Assembly (NCBI GenBank): GCA_033060915.1
Contig: CM065383.1
Coordinates: forward strand, 9,516,001-9,580,000
Reading direction: 5' to 3'
Length of the DNA: 64,000 bases
DNA from: Euryodendron excelsum
Taxonomy: Eukaryota; Streptophyta; Magnoliopsida; Ericales; Pentaphylacaceae
Within the stretch, counting starts at the first letter, position 1. Every line of letters starts with the position of its first letter. A program made the translations under genes and the position numbers. The notes below the pieces were generated by a model that saw only the letters and a list, made by a program, of their open reading frames with translations, made no database searches and was not told where the DNA came from. Shown piece after piece: positions 56,683-64,000 of the stretch.

Positions 56683-57860
56683 ATCGTACCCATTCAAGGA
56701 CAACTACGACTGATATAATTTTCCTTCCCCGACGAGGGAGTAACACGCAATTGAGATTGTTTCCATTGTTGTTTGTGACATAAGACCAACCAAGCAGAAG
56801 GTTTCATCCCCGTTGAGGCCAAGCATGCAGCCCCTTTTCTACATACGGGTACCTAATGTGGGCCGAAGAGAGCGAAAAAAAGAAGAAGAAGAAAATTATG
56901 AACACATGCAGAGGCGATCAATAGAAGAAACAAAAGCAAAGACAAGCACCTGAGCATCAAAACAAATTTCAATGGGGACCTTTAACACATGGGGTGGGGG
57001 TGATTGAGAGCTTTGTGCAGTGGAGCCAACTAAAAGCTAGCTAAGATTCTTTTGCAATATGTTGGTTGGAATCACACTCTTTGGGCAAGCTGTACCACTT
57101 ACCTTTGATATATATTCATAATCCCAAACTTAAAAAATATATCAATCTTTATTGTGTTGTGTCCCTTTTTTTTTTTTTTTCCTCCTTCGCACTTGCATAA
57201 TATGTATATATGCTGGTCTTAGTTTAAAACTAACAACGTAATTTTATGTGATATGGGTTCTTCCGGGGATGAGTTCTCGTGATTGAACAATTGAGAGTTA
57301 AATATGGGTTGATTCATGCATTGTGAATTTTGATCAACGACTGTCTTCTGCAAATCCTAAGAAAAATAATTAGCGTGAATTTCAATATGCATTTAGGCAG
57401 TTTTATTAGAAGAAAAGTAATTAACCCACATTCTCTTCCCTAGCAAATACAGTTCATAACCTAACGTCTGTCCTATTCCATTCCTAACAACACTTGAACC
57501 CGTTCCCAAACGAAAGAGCAATAGAGGTCATATATGTCGATATATTGTAATAAAGTTTTAAAACTTTTCATTAGTATTATAAATTTAATCACTATCCTAT
57601 TCATGGCTATTTGTTACAAACATTATATTGCATGTTACAAATTATTTAATTATCTCTTTTATTATATTTATGTGAGCTTTTATAGTTATCATATTTGATT
57701 GTGAGAGTTTTTCCAAGAGTTCTATTTCATCTATTTATGGTGTATGTGTATATATATAGATGTGCATGGTCATTATTTTGAGAGAGTAGGAAGATAACAT
57801 TATTCTATATACAAAAACTCTACCTTTACTTGCAAACTCTTCTGTTTTTATACATACTTT
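55736..57860. other. Intergenic DNA, no gene seen
   Basis: 55745-55915 is GC-richer (GGAGGCAAGAGCCCC, AAGACCTCGCCCAAAG, GGGGAGACTCGACCC) and may be a retroelement leader, but no ORF supports this. 56660-56682 is a (TA)n microsatellite, and 57163-57180 is a T run. ORFs here lack motifs. Confidence 0.4.
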
Positions 57861-57869
57861 CTGCTTGTA

Positions 57870-58060
57870 TTTTGTGACAACTACGGCTAGGACGATTCAT
57901 CTTCTCCCAGTTGGCGTGACACCTGAGGAGAGCGGCTTGTGAGCACTTGGGTTGAATCTTGGAGCCGTTGATGTCCGCTAAAACCTTCACGTAGGGAGGT
58001 ATAACGACTTTAAGACAGCGACTACGCCGTGCCTCACTATCTCATTGGCCAGATTGTTTT
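57870..58060. other. GC-richer island of unknown nature
   Basis: GGCTAGGACGATTCATCTTCTCCCAGTTGG through CTTCACGTAGGGAGG to CTACGCCGTGCCTCAC stands out from its AT-rich surroundings. It follows a stretch with several TATATA runs. It could be the R/U5 end of a copia-type LTR and leader, but no primer-binding site or ORF confirms that. Confidence 0.3.
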
Positions 58061-59640
58061 AATCTATATTTTCATATTATATGATGTATTTGTTTTATTG
58101 TTATTTAAATATGTTAGTGAATGATGATTTGTTTTGGCTTAATCTCTATTATATGATTTTTAGACTAACAATATATATATATATATATTACAAGAGAGCT
58201 TCAATTTTATAGGTTGGAGGGTGGGGTTCATGTTGCTAGGTTTCGTACTCCGACCTTGATAAGCTGGCTTAAGTGCTCCAACTACTTGGTTCGTCCTCAG
58301 GTCAACAAGAGATGAAATTTGAGCCATGCAATTTTGGTGTGTGGTGCACCCATTGAAGCACATAGAAGTGCACATGCAAGTGCTACAAGAAAAGGAAATT
58401 TTCTTTGGAGGCAGTGGGAAATGTGTAAATGTAAAATAATGAGTGAAAGAAAAAACAAAAAACAAAAAATTACTGCGGCCAAGTGACAGTTGAGAAGATA
58501 GGAAGGGTTATGGGGTGGGTTGGTACAACTTGAAAAATTTTAGTCGTTAAATTTATAAAATAAAAAAAAAAGAAGAAAAAAAAAATTTGACATATACAAC
58601 TAGTGTTTTGGAGACTAATTCTAAAGCTGAGAATGAGCATAGTACAATTCCAAGAATTGGGAGTGTGCCCAAAACCACTATTAAGTGCCACGACCATTCC
58701 TGGTTGACATTCTACCCGCAGTAAATTTTTTTGTGTGGGGTAAAATCTGGCAATTAAGTTTGCGGTAACTAGGATAATCATGACTATGAGATTCTGGGGA
58801 GGGGTGACAATTCCCATCTTTTGTTTGCCTTCCATGCGAATCATATTGAGCAGGAGAAATTAACAGGGTACAGACGAAAATAGATGGGTGGAAGGAACAA
58901 AGAAAGATGTGGAGTAGGATAAGAGAAAATTTAAAAGAAACGAAAAGAAAAGAAAGGAGATGAGAGTCAATCAATTCAATGGAATAAAATGGGTGCACGT
59001 GGATACGTACCGCACGTGCATCCAATCATCATAAGAGCTACCCACCCATTCTCTCTCCTCTCCCTTGTCCCAATAAGTTATAGATAAGAGCTCAAAGCAA
59101 AACAATAATAGCTACAGAACATCTTATTAATATAAACTCTTTTTAGGGGAAGCGGTTCTGTCATCTGTGTGGTAGTAACATTGGAGTTGCAAACAATCTG
59201 GCATTGGCATTTCCTCTCTCTCTCTCTCCGAGATTGTGGGTCTCTGGACAGCTCTAGCAAACAAAAAACAATATACAGATGGTCCCGGGGCTCTGAATGA
59301 ATACATATCATCGTCGTCACCCGCCGGCTGCCAAGTTTTATCCCTAGAAAGAGTGGGGACAAAAAGGTTGCTACTTGCAATGGTTGAAAGAAAGTCCCAT
59401 TTTTGTTCCTTTTTTTTTTTTTTTTTTTTGTCTTTGTCCACTTTATGTTAAAATAACAGATAGGTATTTATTCACATGGCCTTTTTTAATGCACTTGCAA
59501 AAGATCTTCTTCCGCTTTTTTTTGTTTTTTTTTTTCCTTCCTTTTTTAACGTAGCTTTTCAAGTAGTAAGAAGAAGATCATCGATGTTAGTGTGCTATGT
59601 TCTTTGAAAATGCAAATTAGGTTTCATTTTTAATTTTTTG
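58061..59640. other. Intergenic DNA, no gene supported
   Basis: 58160-59450 has overlapping ORFs on both strands (for example 58844-58470 minus), none with a recognisable domain. A (CT)n run at 59213-59228 and T runs at 59410-59429 and 59517-59535 are present. One minus-strand peptide (FYPTQKNLLRVECQPGMVVA, about 58770) looks less random but is unassigned. Confidence 0.4.
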
Positions 59641-59988
59641 TTATTTTTTAAAATTTAACAAAACTGTATTTGACAGATTAGTTTCGAAAACTGTTTCTGT
59701 TGAAATCACATTTGGTAAGGCAGTTCCGAAACTTATTTTTAAGAAATTTTTCAGAAAACATTTCAATTTTAAGAACCATTAAAAATGTATTTTCTGAGTT
59801 TCCAAAACCGTTTTCTTTCTAAAATAAAACGATAGTGTTTTCGATAGTCCATTTTTTTGTTTCCGAGAATTAAAAAAAGGAGATGTTCTCAAATTTTTTA
59901 ATTTCAAGAATACGAAAAATAAAAACGAAACCGGAACCGCAACCAAACAGAGCCACTATCACATCTCTATAGTAGGATTTGTACCATG
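59640..59988. other. Possible MITE-like repeat
   Basis: AT-rich text with GTTTCGAAAACTG, GTTCCGAAACTT, AACGATAGTGTTTTCG and CCAAACAGAGCC at the right end. It shares phrases with 6085-6330 in this window. Ends in -AAACAGAGCC are common among plant MITEs, but I could not match the opposite end. Confidence 0.3.
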
Positions 59989-60558
59989 TGATGATGCGAT
60001 GAACTGGTTCGTCTTTACCAACTCCTAGTGTAGCTTGTTGAAATGATGAATCCCCTTATCTGGAACACCGGTGTGGTGCCTGCCAAAGACACTCCGATGC
60101 CAAAGTTAGGCTTAGGGGAAAAATGGACAGAATTACAGTATTTAGGGTGGTGTAGAATCGTACCGTTTTGGAGATGATGACTGCCCTTCTTATAGGAGTG
60201 TTAGCTTGAATCGTGGACACCTTAATGGGTGAGCCAATCGTGCCCCCAGTCGTGCCTCCCACTTTGTGGGGGTGTGTCGTTCCTTGATTTTAGACTCCAT
60301 GGACCATGCCCCCGCTCGTGGGGGAACCGTTCTAATAATGGGATCGTGGGGGCTACTTACCAGGCGAGAATCTCGGAGCGTCTTTACGGTGGCATTCGGT
60401 AAACTGCTGGAGCTCTGCCACTCTGCCTGCCAGTAGTCCTGGGGGGGGGGGGGGGGGGGGGGGGGGGAAGGAGAATTCTGATATGGGGACGCGTACCAAG
60501 TTGGCCTGGTCTGCCCGCGAGGGGCAGACCAGCTACACTTGTGTTATTCGCCTCATCA
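59989..60558 (-). repeat. 3' LTR of Tat element 2
   Basis: 570 bp, TGATGATGCGATG to CGCCTCATCA on the plus strand. It aligns loosely with the LTRs of element 1, best at ACACCGGTGTGGTGCCTGCCAAAG against ACACCAGTGTGGTGCATGCCAAAG. The right edge is set by AATGCCCCCAATTCC, equivalent to AATGCCTCCAATTCA after the element 1 LTR. It contains a 27-base G run (60441-60467). Confidence 0.8.
60441..60467. repeat. Poly-G run, 27 bases
   Basis: An uninterrupted G run inside the LTR, unstable and easily mis-sequenced. Its length should be treated with caution. Confidence 0.9.
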
Positions 60559-61018
60559 AATGCCCCCAATTCCCTTGGTAGCCCGGGCCTGCCTATGGGA
60601 ATTCCAAAGATCAGCCCATGGGGGTTTCAAAGGGTCGCCGGATGCCGTCGAACCGACGCATTTACATCGTAACAGGATCGTCATGATTACTATGCCAGGT
60701 GAATAGATGCGACCATTGGCCTTCCCGCCACGTGGCTCCACGGGATTGGCTTTGTATACTGATGGGACGCTACACATATTGACTGTTCAATTTGAGAACC
60801 TTAAGCCGATCCACGCCGTTAATTTCGAAACGAGAAAACTTATAAAACTCCGGGGGTTCGCCAAAGGGCTCGTTTTGCGTGCATTTTCAAACTATCTGGT
60901 GAGTGATTTTCTCTTGTCTTCTTCCCTTTTTCTTTCACCATTGTTGGCCACTCCAAGTGAACTCGAGGCTTCTCCGCCATTTCCCTCTTCATCAAGGTAC
61001 CCGAATTGTACTCAGCAC

Positions 61019-63364
61019 ATGTTTTGGCTCCTTCAAAAGGCCGTCTGGTACTACGAGTGGAGAATTAGGACTTCTTATCCCCTAGGGTTCATAGGAAACC
61101 CTTCATTTGTTGAGTCTGTATATTGGGGTGTCTTAGAGGCCTCTAAATCTGCCTTTGCAACCTTGCGTGAAATAGAGGACCCTAGGATCATGAACCCGAT
61201 TGCTCTATCATCAGGCTCTGAGCGCACAACCTCAATGGATCTGGATAGGGTTAGGCCAGATGAGGCTTCGAGCGCCTCCGCGAGCCATTCTGGGGACAAT
61301 ATTGGGGTTGCCACCCAGGAGGTGAGGCCGAGGAGGGCAAGGAGCCCTGTGGCCATTGTGGACGCCTTTGAGAGTGCCCCCGCGGCCATGGCTGAGGTCG
61401 AGGCTGGGTCGCCTTCTGCCTATGGAACCGGGGCTGAAGTCGGGGCAGTGTCTCCTGCTCCAGAAAGTAGGTATGAGGCCCGGCACTTTGCTTCCATTCT
61501 AGATGGGGCAAAGGTGCAAAAGCTGTGGTCTGTCTATCAATTTTCCCCCTCCATGAGTTACAGGGTGCCTGGGAGCGAAGACAGAGCATGCTTCCCTCGC
61601 CCAGGCGAAATTGCTGTTTATGAGAGTGCGCTGTCCGGGGGACTGAGATTTCCCATCGCTCCTCTTATTAGGGGGGTTCTGAGTCGGGCTAAACTAGCCC
61701 CTGAGCAGCTAATGCCCAACTCTTGGCGCATACTGGTAGGCTGTGCCGCTCTGTGGCAGGCTGCCACTAACAAGGAAGAAATCCTGACCCCAGAAGATTT
61801 CTTCTTCTGCTACAAGATAACCGAGAGCGAGAGCTTGGGCTGGTACTACTTCTTAGCCAGGGAAAGTCAGCCAGCTCTGATTACCAATCTCCCGGTCTCC
61901 CACAAGCGCTGGAAGGAGAAGTATTTCTTTGTGTATGGTGAGGGTATGGAGATCGCTCACTGGGAGGATGTGACTGACCGAACCCCTAGCATACCCAGGC
62001 AGTGGGGTAGACCAGGTAGGAAGGGTAAGCGCCTTTCGTGCTTTTATGCCTGACTCCTTCTTAGGGTAGCGGTCTAACAATCATCCTTTTCTCTTTTACT
62101 CAGCACGCCTTCCTATACTGGAGGACGAGTCGAGGGAGGCCCGTTTAGCGAGGGTGAGGGAGCACCCGGTCAAGAACTGGGCCCCTCTTCTGGCTGGTGA
62201 GAGTTTGGCAGACTATCTCTTAGGTCTAGACCCTTCCATCGAAGCCCTTCACGCTGAGAAGAATGAGTCTGGTATGTCTGTTGCGACTACCTTCTGATGC
62301 TAGTGCACTGATTCTTGCTCCGTGTGCTTTGCAAGACAGGGATCAGACATGGGCTTCGATAATAGGAGCATGGGGTCTTCTGCAAAAAAGAAATTCGAAG
62401 AAATGAAGAAGGCAAAGGCCGTTGGAGAGAGGCCTAACAAACGCCACAGGCCTAGTTCTGGAGGGAGGGCTGTCGAGCAATCCCATGACAAGGGTCCTGC
62501 GGTGATCAGCACTCCCGCGGTACCTAAGGTTTCAAACGCTGGTCAGTCCTCCAGGGCTGGCACAGGGATGCCCCCGCCTGCTGCCGAGGTGACTGCTGGT
62601 GCTCAGACCCAGACTCAGCAAAGCGAGCCCCTCATTGTGGAGGACGTCCAGGCTACTTGGGAGAAGATGAAGCAATTCATCAGCATGGAGGACGTGGGAC
62701 CATTTGTTGACTGGAACAGTACCCAGCTGACAAGGAGCCTGAACCTCGATGCTGTAAAGGTGAGGGCTCCAGTTATCCCTCTTCTCCTTTTTTTTTTTTT
62801 TTTTTTTAGAGGTTTATTGTGAATGACCCTGCAATCTTTCTGCAGCTCCATGTGAAAGCGCTCTGCCTGTCCACCCGTCTGAAGGCGAGGACAACTGAGT
62901 GCGCCAAGAAAGGGCAAGTCATTGAGACCTTGACCACATCCATTAGCGGCCTGGAGAAGAAGATCAAGGATGCTGAGGAAGCCTAGGCAGTTGCAAAGGC
63001 AGAGAAGACTGTCGTGCTGGATGAAGTATCCGAGCTCAGGAAACAGGTGGAAGCTCTGGAATTCGATGCCCAAGCTTTTGGGGCAATCAAAGAGTCCCTT
63101 ACTTCAAAGGTAGCTGAACTGGAGGGGCAGTTGAAAAGTGCTCGGGACAATGCTGTGGAGGAATTCAGAGCTGGGGCGGTCTTTCAAGATGAACTCAGCG
63201 AGGCCTACATGGAAGGTTTCGTTGACGCTAAGGTTACGGCCAGAAAGCTCTTCCCAGATCTCGATCTTTCTGCCCTGAAGCCTTCTGACGACACGACCTC
63301 CAATGTGCCAGGCGTGGAAAACCAGACCGCGGCGACAGAGGAGGGAGATAAAGCCCAATTCTGA
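61019..63364 (+). pseudogene. Antisense extra gene of Tat element 2, nearly intact
   Basis: Exon 1 is 61019-62024, starting MFWLLQKAVWYYEW (start shared with element 1) and ending RPGRKG before GTAAGC. Exon 2 is 62104-62271 (LPILEDESREARLARVREH...LADYLLGLDP), exon 3 about 62340-62759, and exon 4 62846-63364. The conserved domain holds LSGGLRFPIAPLIRGVL, MPNSWRILVGCAALWQ and FFFCYKITESESLGWYYFLA, like the putative gypsy-type transposon family (Transposase_28). Exon 3 carries a basic KKKFEEMKKAKAVGERPNKR stretch, possibly nuclear targeting. Exon 4 is a long coiled coil (VSELRKQVEALEFD, KVAELEGQLKSARD) with an FPDLDLSAL tail. One in-frame TAG (62984-62986), and an exon 2/3 join one base out of frame as I read it, argue against full function. 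The open frame also extends upstream to 60707 without homology. Confidence 0.8.
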
Positions 63365-63599
63365 TCACTTTGTAAAAACATCTAGTGGCATTCTTTTTTT
63401 TTTTTTTTATTTTGTAACCCGCCTTCAATCAATGAACAACCATTTTGATGAACTACGTTTCCAAGTCTGAATGTCTAATTAATTGGGTTCGGTGACCATG
63501 GTGCCCTCGACTGGTCTGGTCGGTTTGGCGGATTGGCCAGCAGGGCTTTGTAGCGTCATGGCTTTCTGGTTATTCTGTAACGTTTGGGTAATGCCCAGC

Positions 63600-64000
63600 T
63601 GGACTTAGTAACTTTACGGGCTCTTGGCCTGTCTGGTCAGCCTTAGGACTAGCCAGTTGGGATTAGCGGCCTTGTTGGCCTTACGGCATTCCTGGTTAAC
63701 CTTAGGACTGATCAGTTGGGCTTAATAGCCTGTTGGCTTTTCGGCTTTGCTGGTCATCTTGAGGACTGACCAGTTGGGCTTAGTAGCCCTGTTGGCCTTT
63801 TGACTGTGCTGGTCAGCCTTAGGACTGACCAATTGGGCTTAGTAGCCTGTTGGCCTTTTGGCTTTGCTGGTCGGCCTGAGGACTGACCAGTTGGGCTTAA
63901 TAGCATGTTGGCCTTTCGGCTTTGCTGGTCAGCCTGAGGACTGACCAATTGGGCTTAGTAGCCTGTTGGTCTTTCGGCTTTGCTGGTCGGCCTGAGGACT
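63600..64000. repeat. Tandem repeat, 58-59 bp period, runs off the window
   Basis: Units read GACTGACCAGTTGGGCTTAGTAGCCTGTTGGCC...GGCTTTGCTGGTCAGCCTGAG. The CTTA(G/A)TAG marker falls at 63721, 63779, 63838, 63896 and 63954. Weaker related units start at about 63490. It lies just past the antisense gene, as the unrelated 63-64 bp repeat does in Tat element 1. Confidence 0.9.

Larger units (their letters stand above)
59989..64000 (-). mobile_element. Second Tat-lineage gypsy element, cut by window end
   Basis: It has a 3' LTR (59989-60558), a purine tract, a well-preserved antisense gene (61019-63364) and tandem repeats, in the same order as in Tat element 1. gag-pol would lie beyond 64000 on the minus strand. 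LTR and gene are clearly diverged from element 1, so this is a different family of the same lineage. Confidence 0.85.

Noticed and set aside
58160..59025. Minus-strand ORFs of 100-124 codons
   Set aside because: No domain, poly-Phe runs from T tracts, overlapping frames with equal claim.
60707..61018. Upstream extension of the element 2 antisense ORF
   Set aside because: The frame is open but has no counterpart in element 1, whereas MFWL at 61019 aligns with MYWL at 10982.
1..64000. Bacterial-type defence system, CRISPR array or biosynthetic operon
   Set aside because: The DNA is plant nuclear with introns and plant transposons; the regular repeats lack spacer structure.

Overview
The window is nuclear DNA from a flowering plant, most likely a eudicot. 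It is AT-rich, has GT-AG introns, plant-type retrotransposons (Ty3/gypsy Tat lineage, an Athila-like non-autonomous element, Ty1/copia), hAT and Mutator-like DNA transposons, and one intact-looking host gene, a bHLH transcription factor. I see no bacterial-type operon, CRISPR array, tRNA or rRNA. The species cannot be fixed from the sequence.

Layout. 1-2145: purine-rich repeat related to a long LTR seen again at 16918-22103. About 2640-6036: a decayed hAT transposon with a RICESLEEPER-type transposase. 7595-35583: a tandem array of a roughly 555-575 bp non-coding unit (called R+S here), broken open by large insertions. A Tat-lineage gypsy element of about 10.3 kb (9874-25412, minus strand) sits in one R part. 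That element is itself split in its reverse transcriptase by a 5.2 kb stand-alone LTR (16918-22103). A 9.2 kb Mutator-like element (25890-35055) sits in the next R part with a perfect 9-bp target duplication. It carries a core-deleted MURA transposase, a plant-mobile-domain (PMD) gene, a small unrecognised ORF and a 178-bp tandem repeat.

35584-42300: the gene-bearing part, with the bHLH gene on the minus strand (coding 39461 to 37645), its TATA box and a Tourist-like MITE just upstream. About 42300-46990: the 5' part of a copia element whose integrase is split by a 1.6 kb stand-alone LTR with a perfect 5-bp duplication. 47095 to about 55735: another LTR-like sequence, opened by a 6.6 kb non-autonomous gypsy element (48612-55238) with perfect GGTAT duplications. 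55740-59988: mostly unique AT-rich DNA. 59989-64000: the start of a second Tat element, cut by the window end, with its LTR and a much better preserved antisense gene.

The elements can be ordered in time. The array came first, then the Tat element and the MULE, then the LTR inside the Tat pol gene. The Tat elements are the richest material: both carry the same intron-containing gene on the strand opposite gag-pol, with matching start, domain order and splice positions, followed by unrelated tandem repeats at the same place. The MULE is the best candidate for an under-described system, because it combines a disabled transposase, a PMD gene, an unknown coiled-coil-like ORF and satellite-like repeats inside one mobile unit.
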